The notes under the pieces: generated by a model
Told to the model about the DNA's origin: nothing
Database searches by the model: none
What the model saw: only the letters and a program-made list of their open reading frames with translations
Shown: positions 1-8,068 of the stretch, piece by piece
Layout of the letters: each line of letters starts with the position of its first letter
Numbering within the stretch: position 1 is the stretch's first letter
DNA from: Pseudonocardia sp. SCN 73-27
GTDB taxonomy: Bacteria; Actinomycetota; Actinomycetes; Mycobacteriales; Pseudonocardiaceae
Reading direction: 5' to 3'
NCBI GenBank assembly: GCA_001725415.1
Contig: MEGH01000031.1
Coordinates: 20,700 to 84,699 of the forward strand
DNA length: 64,000 bases
Translations under genes and position numbers: made by a program

Positions 1-923
1 TACTCCGTGGCCGCCTTCTTGCTGGGGTGGTCGGCCGGAAGCGTGGAGGAGACGGTGGTCGGGAAGCCGATGAACAGGCTCCGCTCGGTGAACGACTCGG
101 GGCCGGCGAGCTTGATGAACGCCTCGTTGGCCTGGCTGCCGATCTGCACGATCTGGGCGTCGACGTTGAGTGCCTTCCACGCCCGCTGCGCGGTCGCCGC
201 GTCCGCGGTGGCGCCTGCGACGATGATCGCCTGCGGGCCGGTGGCGGCGATCTTGGCCACGTTCGCGGTGATGTCGGCCTGCCCGGGCTGGAACTGCTCG
301 GTGCCGGTGAGCGTCAGCGACGGGATGTTCTTGATCGCGGCGACCACACCATCGAAGACGTCGCCCTTGGGGCCGATGATCGCGACCTTGGTCAGCCCGG
401 TGCCCTTCCAGTAGGCCGCGAGCGGCGCGAAACCCTTGGCCGTGCTGGCCGCGGACGCGAAGCTGTAGTCGAGGTACTGGGCGGGCAGCGCCTGCAGGAA
501 GCTCGCCGATCCGGAGACCATCGGGACCTTGCGCTCGTGCGCGATCGGCGCGACGGCGAGGGCGAGCGCGGTCGCCTCCGGCCCGACGAGGCCGACGACC
601 TTGTCGTTCTGGATCAGCTTGGTGGCGGCCGCGGCGGCGCCCTGCGGCGTCGACTTCGCGTCCTCGACGATCAGGTTGATCTTCTTGCCCTGCACCCCGC
701 CGGAGGCGTTGATCTGCTCGGTGGCGGCCTTGGCGCCCTGCACCTCGGGCAGCCCGATGCTCGAGAACGGTCCCGTCTGGGACAGCACGACGCCGAGGTT
801 GATCGTGTCGCCGCCCGCGGCGGTCCCGCCGCCGCTGGACCCGCCGCCCGAGGCCGAGCATCCGGTGAGGGCCAGTGTCGCCGCGGCCACGGCAGCAAGC
901 GGCAGCAGGACGAACCGTTTCAT
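1..923 (-). CDS. Branched-chain amino acid type ABC transporter substrate-binding lipoprotein (partial)
   Basis: The reverse strand reads from an ATG at 923 to the window edge, about 307 residues with no stop, so the C-terminus is missing. Residues 1-22 form a lipoprotein signal peptide ending in a lipobox (LTGC), followed by a Ser/Gly-rich linker. The mature part (motifs such as LGVVLSQTGPFSS and VVGLVGPEAT) matches the periplasmic-binding type I (LivK/Leu-Ile-Val) family, which delivers amino acids, aromatic acids or other small carboxylates to an ABC importer. The gene is divergent from the flavin monooxygenase at 1157. Given the catabolic surroundings the ligand is more likely an aromatic compound than an amino acid, but this is inference. 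The permease and ATPase genes would lie outside the window. Confidence 0.88.
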   Translation of the reverse strand, partial: MKRFVLLPLAAVAAATLALTGCSASGGGSSGGGTAAGGDTINLGVVLSQTGPFSSIGLPEVQGAKAATEQINASGGVQGKKINLIVEDAKSTPQGAAAAATKLIQNDKVVGLVGPEATALALAVAPIAHERKVPMVSGSASFLQALPAQYLDYSFASAASTAKGFAPLAAYWKGTGLTKVAIIGPKGDVFDGVVAAIKNIPSLTLTGTEQFQPGQADITANVAKIAATGPQAIIVAGATADAATAQRAWKALNVDAQIVQIGSQANEAFIKLAGPESFTERSLFIGFPTTVSSTLPADHPSKKAATE

Positions 924-1156
924 GTCATCTCCGTTGATCGACCGGTCGGGCACGGCGCGACGGCGTGAGGCGGCGATCGTATTTGAATGCAGACGATACA
1001 GTCAAGATTGAATGTAAAATTTCGACCATTGCCGCGCCCGGGGACGCTCGGTGACGAAACGTCACTCCATGCATTCACTCTTGCACATTAAATCACATGC
1101 AACTTAGCATTCCAGAGCCCGGGCCGCCAGGTCCTCCCACGTAGAGCGGGGCTGAG
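924..1156. promoter_or_regulatory. Divergent promoter region with operator-like repeats
   Basis: This 233-bp gap between divergent genes is strikingly AT-richer than the genome around it from about 980 to 1110. It contains a direct repeat of TTGAATGCA (983-991) and TTGAATGTA (1008-1016), a perfect inverted repeat GTGACG-AAA-CGTCAC at 1051-1065, and an ATGCAA half-site at 1097-1102. The first motifs resemble those in the other promoter gaps of the left half. The elements probably hold the two promoters and regulator sites; which protein binds is not known. Confidence 0.6.
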
Positions 1157-2308
1157 ATGCACGTGCACGCCGATGACACCGCCGTCATGGATGACACCGC
1201 CGTCGCGGACGACACCGCCGCCACCTCGCCGATGCGCAACGACAACCCGATGAAGCTGGGGGTCTTCTGCTTCAACGCGAGCGGCGGCACGTCGTTCACC
1301 ACGGTCGAGGAGGGCCGTATCGAGCCCAGCTGGGCCCAGACGGTCCGGATCGCCCGGGCCGCAGACGAGGCCGGATGGGAGTTCCTGCTCCCGCTGGCCC
1401 GGTGGCGGGGCTTCGGCGGGGCCACCGACCACAACGGGGCCTCCTTCGAGGTCTTCACCTGGGCGAGCGCCGTCTCCGCCGTCACCGAGCGGATCCAGGT
1501 GTTCGCGACCGCTCAGGTCCCGCTGACCCATCCGATCGTCGCCGCCAAGCAGGCCGCGACGATCGACCACGTCGGCGGTGGCCGGTTCGGGCTCAACGTC
1601 GTCGTTGGCTGGAACGCCGAGGAGCTCGGCATGTTCGGCATCGACCAGCGCCCGCACACGGAGCGCTACGCCTACGCCGCCGAGTGGCTGGAGCTCATCG
1701 ACCGGCTCTGGGCGGGCGGCCCGGTCGACCACGAGGGCCACTACTTCACCGTCCGGGGAGCCGATCTGCGGCCGCGCCCGGTCCAGCAGCGCCCGGTGAT
1801 CATCAACGCCGGGTCGTCGGTCGACGGGATGAACTTCATCGCACGCCATTGCGACTTCGGCTTCCAGGCCTACCCGGACCTCCCCCGGATCGCGGAGATG
1901 AACGCCGAGCTGCAGACCCGGGCCCGGGCGCACGGCCGCGAGGTCGGCGTGGTGAACACCGCCTACGTCGTGTGCGCCGACACCGAGCGGGAGGCCCGCC
2001 GCATCCACGACCACTACGTCGACGACCTCGGCGACTGGGAGGCCGCCACCCGGCTTCGCGACCAGCTCGTCGGGCGCAGCCGGTCGCATCCGGAGGAGAT
2101 GATGCGCTCGCTGACCCGCGCGCTCGTCGCGGGCTGGGGCGCGACGCCGCTGGTCGGCACGCCCGAGCAGATCACCGGCAAGCTCGTCGAGCTGCACCGC
2201 ATCGGCACCGGCGGGGTGGCACTGAGCTGGGTCGACTTCGAGGACGGGATCGGGCGGTTCAACGCGCAGGTGCTGCCGCTGATGCGCGAGGCGGGCCTGC
2301 GGCGCTGA
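1157..2308 (+). CDS. LLM-class flavin-dependent monooxygenase
   Basis: The 383-residue protein belongs to the bacterial luciferase-like (LLM) superfamily, which uses reduced FMN or F420 to oxidise small organic substrates. From about residue 32 it follows the branch that contains alkanesulfonate, dimethylsulfone and pyrimidine-ring (RutA) monooxygenases; the motif LGVFCFNASGG and the segment around VVGWNAEELGMFG are typical. Residues 1-31 are a low-complexity Asp/Thr/Ala leader (DDTAV and DDTAA repeated) that family members lack, so the true start may be the ATG at 1232 or 1250; neither has a clear ribosome site, while AGCGGGG precedes 1157. It runs convergently into the broken dehydrogenase downstream. 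Substrate unknown. Confidence 0.85.
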   Translation: MHVHADDTAVMDDTAVADDTAATSPMRNDNPMKLGVFCFNASGGTSFTTVEEGRIEPSWAQTVRIARAADEAGWEFLLPLARWRGFGGATDHNGASFEVFTWASAVSAVTERIQVFATAQVPLTHPIVAAKQAATIDHVGGGRFGLNVVVGWNAEELGMFGIDQRPHTERYAYAAEWLELIDRLWAGGPVDHEGHYFTVRGADLRPRPVQQRPVIINAGSSVDGMNFIARHCDFGFQAYPDLPRIAEMNAELQTRARAHGREVGVVNTAYVVCADTEREARRIHDHYVDDLGDWEAATRLRDQLVGRSRSHPEEMMRSLTRALVAGWGATPLVGTPEQITGKLVELHRIGTGGVALSWVDFEDGIGRFNAQVLPLMREAGLRR

Positions 2309-3271
2309 CGCCAGTTCAGACATCCCATGGTGTTGGGGTGTCGAGCGGCAGCGGTGTCGCGGTGGGCCCAGGCGGTGGTCTCGTCGTCCAGCTGGTCGTG
2401 GGGCCACGGGCCCGACCCCGGCTCGCGGAAGATCATCCGCACCTCCGAGGGCTGGCTGTAGAGGCCGATCTTGTCCCCGCCCGCCCTGAACACGCAGCCG
2501 GTCACGTGCGCGGCCGCATCGGAGGCCAGGTAGACCGATCGGCGCGACCAGCGCCGGATCGGCCCGGCCCTCCTTGACGGCCAGCCGCCACTCGCTCATC
2601 AGGCCCTGCGCGCGGTAGCGGGCGTCGCGCTCGCCGACGTCGGCCGTCATCCGGGTGGCCGCGAACGGCGCCACCGCGTTGACCGTGACGCCGTCCTGGC
2701 GCAGCGCCCAGGCCAGGTCGTAGGTCAGGCTCACGACCCCGCCCTTCGACGCCGCGTGGTGCGCGTCGCCGATGGGCGCCACCCACTGGTTCGACGCCGT
2801 AGTGATGATCCGTCCGCCCGCGCCCTACCCGCGGAACACCGGGACGGCGTGCCGGCAGAGCGCGAACATGCCCTTGAGGTTCACCGCCACGACGGCGTCG
2901 AAGTCCTCCTCGGCGACGTCCTCGATCAGCTGGTGGCGGACGATGCCGGCGTTGGTGACCACCACGTCGAGCCGGCCGAACGCCTCCAGGGCGGTCCCGA
3001 CCACGCGTGCGGCCCCGGCCCAGTCGGCGACCGACTCGGTGCTGGCGACGGCCCGGCCACCGGCCGCGACGATCTCGGGGACGACCGCCGCGGCGCAGTC
3101 GCCGTCGGCTTGGCTGGCGCCGTCGCGGCCGGCAGGGAGGTCGTTGACGACGGCGGCGCCAGCCGCGGCCAGCGCCTCCGCACGCCCGATCCCCCGGCCC
3201 CCGCCGGTGACGATCGCGACCCGGCCGGCCAGCGTCGGGGTCACGGGCTCGGCGGTCGGTGTGTCTGTCAT
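2309..3271 (-). pseudogene. Short-chain dehydrogenase/reductase, decayed
   Basis: Reading leftwards from ATG 3271, the protein starts as a classical Rossmann SDR (TGGGRGIG nucleotide motif, then VVTNAGIV). It hits an in-frame TAG at 2825-2827 after 148 residues. Coding resumes in the same frame (IITTAS...HHAASKGG, covering the expected active-site stretch, with His-His at the usual catalytic Tyr position), then shifts frame near 2536-2541 before VYLASDAAAHVTG. The tail runs into the 3' end of the convergent monooxygenase without its own stop. The segment after the glycine motif also looks shorter than in relatives. These lesions make a working enzyme unlikely. Relatives act as 3-hydroxyacyl-CoA or alcohol dehydrogenases. 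It is the last member of the LigB-type operon. Confidence 0.85.
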
Positions 3272-3341
3272 CGGGTCCCTCCGGGTGCTCGGCCGGCGGC
3301 GACGTCGCCGTCGGCGGTGATCGGCCGGCCTGCGGCGGGCG

Positions 3342-4757
3342 TCAGGCCGGACCGAACAGGTGCAGGGCCTTGGTCCGGGTGTAGCGGGTGAGGTCGCCCA
3401 GCCCGCCCCCGGGGAAGTCGCCGATCCCGCTCTGTTTGAACGGGGTCGGCGAGAACCCGCGACAGGCCCGGACCGGGCTGTTCACGTAGACCATCGCCGC
3501 CTGGATGTCGCGGGCCAGCACCTGCGCCGACGCGAGACTCGCGGTGTAGATCGAGGCGCTGAGCCCGTAGCGGACGCCGTTGGCGACGCGCACCGCCTCC
3601 TGCTCGTCCTCCCAGGTCAGGACGGACAGCACCGGGCCGAAGATTTCTTCCTGCTCGACGGGCGAGCCGGGCTCGACGCCGTCGAGCAGGGTGGGTTCGA
3701 GGTAGGCACCGCACTCGAAGGCGGTGCCGGCGAAGCTGCCGCCGCCGGTGACGACCCGCGCGCCGGCGGCGACACCCTCGGCGATCCGGTCGAGCACCGA
3801 GCGGCGGTGTCGCTGCGAGACCAGCGGGCCGAGCTCGCAGTCGGGGTCCAGCGGCCTGCCGGGTCGCATCGCGGCGAACCGGCCCGCGACGGCGTCGACG
3901 AACGCGTCGTGCACGCTCGCGTGCACGAGCACGCGGCTGGTCGAGGTGCAGGACTGACCCAGGCAGCGGGCCAGGTTCAGCCCGGTGACGGCGGCGTCTG
4001 CGGCGGCCGCGACGTCGGCGTCGGCGCAGACGACGATCGGGTTCTTGCCGCCGAGCTCCAGCAGCACGGGACGGACGGCCGTCTCGGCGCTGGCCCGCAG
4101 CACGCGCAGCCCGGCGGCGACGCTGCCGGTCAGCGCCACGAGATCGACGCCCTCGTGCCGGACGAGTGCCTCCCCCGTGACCGGCCCGTCGCCTGTCGCG
4201 ACCGTCAGCACGCCGGGTCCGAAGCACTCGTCGGCGAGCTCGCCGAGCAGCAGGCTGCTCAGCGGGGCCTGGTCGGGCGGCTTGAGCACCGCGGTGTTGC
4301 CCATCGCGATCGCCGCGACGGCCTGCAGCGCGAACAGCGCCGGATGGTTGTACGGCGTGATCACCGCGACCACGCCGTACGGTTCGCGGTGGGTGACGTG
4401 GATGTCGCCGGGCAGGCTCGCCGGCGCGCTGTCGCCGAGGACGAGGAAGGCGTCGTGCGCGATGCGCCGCGTCCGCGCCGCCGCCTCGCGCAGCTCGGCC
4501 CGCATCCCGCTGATCGGCATCCCGGTGCAGCGGGTGTCGAGAACGGCCAGCCGCTCGGCGTTCGCCTCGATCATCGCCGCGAACCGCTCGACGGCGGCGG
4601 CGCGCGCCGGGGTGCCGCGGTGCCACCACGCCGGGAAGGCGGCGCGGGCGGCGTCGACCGCGGCGGCCACCTCGGCCGGGCCGGCGACGGGCACCGTCGC
4701 GATCTCCTCGCCCGTCGCCGGGTCGACGACGGATATCGGGGGCGATGTGCTGGTCAC
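3342..4757 (-). CDS. Aldehyde dehydrogenase family protein
   Basis: At 471 residues this is a full-length NAD(P)-dependent aldehyde dehydrogenase that would oxidise an aldehyde to an acid (or acyl-CoA). Visible hallmarks are PYNHP near residue 137, Lys159 in AVLKPP, the general base Glu234 in LELGGKNP, and the nucleophile Cys270 in GQSCTSTSR. The start ATG at 4757 overlaps the upstream epimerase stop by four bases (ATGA), so it is translationally coupled within the LigB-LigJ operon. In this setting it may oxidise a semialdehyde made by ring cleavage or by the epimerases; the substrate cannot be deduced. Confidence 0.9.
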   Translation of the reverse strand: MTSTSPPISVVDPATGEEIATVPVAGPAEVAAAVDAARAAFPAWWHRGTPARAAAVERFAAMIEANAERLAVLDTRCTGMPISGMRAELREAAARTRRIAHDAFLVLGDSAPASLPGDIHVTHREPYGVVAVITPYNHPALFALQAVAAIAMGNTAVLKPPDQAPLSSLLLGELADECFGPGVLTVATGDGPVTGEALVRHEGVDLVALTGSVAAGLRVLRASAETAVRPVLLELGGKNPIVVCADADVAAAADAAVTGLNLARCLGQSCTSTSRVLVHASVHDAFVDAVAGRFAAMRPGRPLDPDCELGPLVSQRHRRSVLDRIAEGVAAGARVVTGGGSFAGTAFECGAYLEPTLLDGVEPGSPVEQEEIFGPVLSVLTWEDEQEAVRVANGVRYGLSASIYTASLASAQVLARDIQAAMVYVNSPVRACRGFSPTPFKQSGIGDFPGGGLGDLTRYTRTKALHLFGPA

Positions 4758-5725
4758 CGCAGCTCCTCACACAGGTGGGCGACGTAGGCGCGGACGCCCT
4801 CGGCGAGCGGGTGGCGCGGTGCCCAGCCGAACTCGGTGCGGATCCGCTCGGTGCTCATCCACGGGTTGGGCCGGCGCGCCACGGCGTCCGGTCGCGACCG
4901 TAGCCGTCCGGTGAAGCCCGGCACGGCCTCCTCGACCGCCCGCGTGACCTCGCCGTGGGTCACGGCCCGGCCGGCGCCGATGTTGTAGACCGGGCGCGCG
5001 GGATGCGGTGCCAGGTGGACGGTCGCGATGCCGTCGGCGATGTCCGCGGCGTAGGACAGGTCGTAGCCGGCCTCGGCGACCGGGATCCCGCCGCGCTCGC
5101 GCGCGTAGTCGGGCTCCTCACCGAGCACTGCCGCCCGGGCCAGCCTGCTGATGAGGCTGAGGTAGGTGCCGTAGCCGGGCCCGTACACCCCGCCGAGCCG
5201 GACGGTCAGCAGCTCGGTGCCGTAGGCGCGGGCCAACATGCCCGAGACGATCTCCAGCAGCTTCTTCGCCCACGCCTGGGTGAGGAAGTTGTCCGCGCTC
5301 TCCTGCAGGACGACGCGGGCGTCCTCGGTGTAGGGGATCTCCTCGGGCGGCAGGCACCAGTAGACGTCGGTCGAGCTGGTCACGGTCAGCCGCGGCACCC
5401 CGCAGGCGCGCACGCCCTCGAGGACGGCGGTGAGCATCGCGGTCCGTTCCCGCACGTCGGTGGCCGGGTCGAGCTCCTTGGGCGCGTGCCCGGACAGGTC
5501 GACGACGCTGTCGGGCCGCTCCTCGGCGAACAGCCGCTCGACGGCGGCGGCGTCGGTCAGCTCCACCTGCGCGATCCGCACCGCGCCGTCGGCCACCCCC
5601 GGTGCGAGGACACGCGGCACCGGCCCCGTCCCGCGCCGGGTGGCGACGACCTCGTGCCCGCGCGCGGCGAGCGCCATCGCGGTGTGCGCGCCGACGAAGC
5701 CCGTCCCGCCCAGCACGACGATCAC
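4754..5725 (-). CDS. NAD-dependent epimerase/dehydratase (extended SDR)
   Basis: The 323-residue protein starts at a GTG (5725) that overlaps the upstream stop as GTGA. Its N-terminus shows the extended-SDR nucleotide motif GGTGFVG, and later VTSSTDVYW and VYGPGYGTY fit the SDR fold. A canonical YxxxK is not obvious: the area reads LTQAWAKKLLE, so Tyr appears replaced. The family acts on nucleotide sugars or related polyols. Placement between a LigJ-like hydratase and an aldehyde dehydrogenase points to a small-molecule role in catabolism rather than sugar nucleotide synthesis (inference). It is a distant paralogue of the next gene. Confidence 0.82.
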   Translation of the reverse strand: MIVVLGGTGFVGAHTAMALAARGHEVVATRRGTGPVPRVLAPGVADGAVRIAQVELTDAAAVERLFAEERPDSVVDLSGHAPKELDPATDVRERTAMLTAVLEGVRACGVPRLTVTSSTDVYWCLPPEEIPYTEDARVVLQESADNFLTQAWAKKLLEIVSGMLARAYGTELLTVRLGGVYGPGYGTYLSLISRLARAAVLGEEPDYARERGGIPVAEAGYDLSYAADIADGIATVHLAPHPARPVYNIGAGRAVTHGEVTRAVEEAVPGFTGRLRSRPDAVARRPNPWMSTERIRTEFGWAPRHPLAEGVRAYVAHLCEELR

Positions 5726-6627
5726 GCCACGACCCCCGCGGTCCGCAGCGCCGCGACGTAGCGGCGCATCCCCTCCCGCAGCGGCAGCCGCGGCGCGAAC
5801 CCGAACTCGGCGCCCGCCCGGGTGATGTCGAGCCGGCGCCGCGGGTCCCAGGCGGGCAGGCCCGCCAGGACGCCGAGCGTCCGGTCGTCGGCGCCGGCCG
5901 CCTCGGCCGCGGCGACGACGTCGTCGCGGCCGACGTCCTCGCCGGCCGCGAGGTGGTAGACGGGCCCGGTCGCGTCGGACCGGCACAGCTCGACCAGTCC
6001 GCGCGCGATGTCGTCGACGTGGGCGAAGTCGGCGTACGGCGGCGCCGTGACGCGCAGCTCGGTGCCGGTCGCGATCGCGCGGCAGATGCGTGCGGGCAGG
6101 TTGACCATCGACGCGTAGCGCGGCCCGTAGACCATCGGCATCCGGACGACTTGGACCGACGGACCGTCGCCGGCCGCCGCGGCGAGCTGTTCCTCCCAGC
6201 GCTTGAACAGCCCGGGCCCCTCGAGCCCGAGCCGATCGGCCGGCGCGGGCTCCTCGGGGAACGGGCCCGGTGTGCCGGGTCCGAACACCGCCAGCGAGCT
6301 GCCGGCGACCAGCCGCCGAACGCCCGCCCCCTGGCAGGCGTCGAGCACCGTGGCCAGCAGCAGCGGGCCGCCCTCGACGGCCCGGCGCAGCGGCCGCCAG
6401 CCTCCGGTCGCCAGCTGCAGCACCGTGTCGACCTCGGACTCGCGCAGCACCCGGGTCAGCGCGTCGACGTCGGCGAGGTCGACCTGCGCCACCCGGTGCA
6501 CGCCGGCGTCGAGCCCCTCCGGCCCGCCCGGGCGGCGGCGCACGAACACCGCGGGGACCCCGCCGGCGACCAGGTGGTCGGCGACGTGCGAGCCGATGAA
6601 GCCGGACGTCCCGGTCACGAGGATCAT
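5722..6627 (-). CDS. NAD-dependent epimerase/dehydratase (extended SDR), second copy
   Basis: This 301-residue extended SDR has TGTSGFIG at residues 5-12, an active-site-like region LVAGSSLAVFG, and MVYGPRYAS later on. As in its neighbour, the usual YxxxK is not plain (the area reads LFKRWEEQL), so catalysis may differ from sugar epimerases. The ATG at 6627 overlaps the LigJ-like stop (ATGA), and its own stop overlaps the next GTG, so the two epimerase-like proteins are probably made in similar amounts. They may form a heteromer or catalyse consecutive steps; this is inference. Confidence 0.82.
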   Translation of the reverse strand: MILVTGTSGFIGSHVADHLVAGGVPAVFVRRRPGGPEGLDAGVHRVAQVDLADVDALTRVLRESEVDTVLQLATGGWRPLRRAVEGGPLLLATVLDACQGAGVRRLVAGSSLAVFGPGTPGPFPEEPAPADRLGLEGPGLFKRWEEQLAAAAGDGPSVQVVRMPMVYGPRYASMVNLPARICRAIATGTELRVTAPPYADFAHVDDIARGLVELCRSDATGPVYHLAAGEDVGRDDVVAAAEAAGADDRTLGVLAGLPAWDPRRRLDITRAGAEFGFAPRLPLREGMRRYVAALRTAGVVA

Positions 6628-7643
6628 GCCGGGCTGCTCGCGGTCACCGGGAGCGACAGCCGGGGGTAGACGGTTCGCGCGTTGCCCGCGAAGACCGCGG
6701 TGCGTTCGGCGTCGGTCAGGAAGTCGAAGCCGTCGATCACCGGCTTGAGGTCGTCGTAGTCGCGGCCCGTCCGCGGGTTGGGCGACGTGCCGCTGCCGGG
6801 CCGCTCGGTGCCGAACAGGCAGCGGTCCGGGCCGACCGTGCGCAGCAGCAGCTCCAGCGACAGCGGATGGTGCAGCACGGTGTCGAACCACAGCCGGCGC
6901 AGCGCGGTGGTGAAGTCCTCGCGGGTGCCGTCGGACAGCTCGTTGTGCGACCAGTCGGCCTGCCAGCGCCCGATCTGGTAGGGCACCGAGCCGCCGCCGT
7001 GCGCCACGACGATCCGCAGGTCGGGGAACTCGTCGAACACCCGGGAGCGCATCAACGACATGATCGCGACGGACTCCTCGGTGATGAAGTGCTCGCTGTA
7101 GGTCTCGCGCTCGTTGAAGCAACCCGCGGCGTGGACGAGCGCGGGGACGTCGAGCTCGACGAGCTCGGCGTAGAGCGGGTACCAGAACTCGTCGCCGAGC
7201 CCTGGGGTGAAGCCAGTGCCCTCGTACGGGTCGGGGTTGACGCAGACGCCGACGAACCCCAGCTCGTCGATGGCCCGGTGGAGCTCGTCGAAGCACACCT
7301 CGACCGGCTGGCCGGCCCCGATCGGCAGCCCGGCGACGCCGGCGAACCGGTTCGGGTACAGGGCGACCGTGCGGGCGATGACGTCGTTAGTGGCGGCCGT
7401 CCAGATCGGCAGGATCCGGGCCGGCCGCACCGAGTGCATGGCGTGGTAGGGCCGGGGCGAGAGCAGTTGGACGTCCGTGCCGACGGAGTCCATGTACTCG
7501 ACGTTGCGCGCGGCGAAGGTCTCGAGCCGGCGCTGCGAGACCTTGGGGGTCAGCGGGTGGTAGCCGCCGTCGGCGAGCAGGTCGGCGCGGAAGGCGTAGA
7601 GGCCCTCCGGGGCGAACAGGTGGGCGTGGCAGTCGACGATCAT
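6624..7643 (-). CDS. Amidohydrolase-superfamily hydratase, LigJ-like (4-oxalomesaconate hydratase)
   Basis: The 339-residue protein has the amidohydrolase metal motif near its start (CHAHLF, His6 and His8), later VHAAG and VAHGGGSVPYQ, and FGTERPG near the C-terminus. Many stretches agree with 4-oxalomesaconate hydratase LigJ of Sphingobium (for example LLSPRPYHAM, VNPDPYEG and the spacing of the closing FGxExPG). LigJ adds water to 4-oxalomesaconate to form 4-carboxy-4-hydroxy-2-oxoadipate in gallate and protocatechuate 4,5-cleavage. The gene is coupled to the RidA gene upstream (ATGA) and lies in one operon with a LigB-type dioxygenase, while three RraA/LigK-like genes follow in the neighbouring operon, which supports the call. 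A decarboxylase of the ACMSD type is the main alternative. Confidence 0.8.
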   Translation of the reverse strand: MIVDCHAHLFAPEGLYAFRADLLADGGYHPLTPKVSQRRLETFAARNVEYMDSVGTDVQLLSPRPYHAMHSVRPARILPIWTAATNDVIARTVALYPNRFAGVAGLPIGAGQPVEVCFDELHRAIDELGFVGVCVNPDPYEGTGFTPGLGDEFWYPLYAELVELDVPALVHAAGCFNERETYSEHFITEESVAIMSLMRSRVFDEFPDLRIVVAHGGGSVPYQIGRWQADWSHNELSDGTREDFTTALRRLWFDTVLHHPLSLELLLRTVGPDRCLFGTERPGSGTSPNPRTGRDYDDLKPVIDGFDFLTDAERTAVFAGNARTVYPRLSLPVTASSPA

Positions 7644-8035
7644 CGTCGGGCCCCTTCCAGGAAGGCGGTGATCTCGGCGGCGACGGCGAGCGGCGCGCGC
7701 AGCGCGTCCGACACCTCGACGTGGCGGGCCGGCCGGTGGTCGGGGTCGGGGAACGCCGCCGTCCAGGCGTCGTCGAGCAGCGGCCGGTGGTCGCCGTGGG
7801 CCACGGTCACGCTCATCCGCACGACGTCGGCGCGCTCGCCCCCGGCGGCCGCCAGCACCCGGTCGACGTTGGCGAACAGCAGCCGCACCTGCTCGGCGGG
7901 GTCGGGCGGCACCCGCCCCGAGTCGGGGTCGAGGCCGAAGATTCGGCTGGAGACCAGGAGCGGGCCGGCCACGGACGCGACGGGGATCGGCGCCTTACCG
8001 TGGTGCAGCCCAGGGACGTGGACGGATCGCGGCAC
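7640..8035 (-). CDS. RidA family protein
   Basis: At 131 residues this is a single RidA (YjgF/YER057c/UK114) domain. Members of the family deaminate reactive enamines/imines or act in ring-cleavage pathways on oxo-enol intermediates. The GTG start at 8035 is well supported by AAGGAGG about 10 bases upstream. The gene follows the dioxygenase by 33 bases and overlaps the LigJ-like gene by four. RidA homologues recur in aromatic degradation operons, where tautomerisation or hydrolysis of a cleavage product is a plausible role; the actual reaction is unknown. Confidence 0.85.
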   Translation of the reverse strand: MPRSVHVPGLHHGKAPIPVASVAGPLLVSSRIFGLDPDSGRVPPDPAEQVRLLFANVDRVLAAAGGERADVVRMSVTVAHGDHRPLLDDAWTAAFPDPDHRPARHVEVSDALRAPLAVAAEITAFLEGARR

Positions 8036-8068
8036 CGGCGCGCGCCTCCTTCGGAACGGGGTGGGGGG

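Noticed and set aside
1088-2782. Single long reverse frame spanning the LLM gene
   Set aside because: Only the first part matches the broken SDR; the rest is antisense of the monooxygenase.
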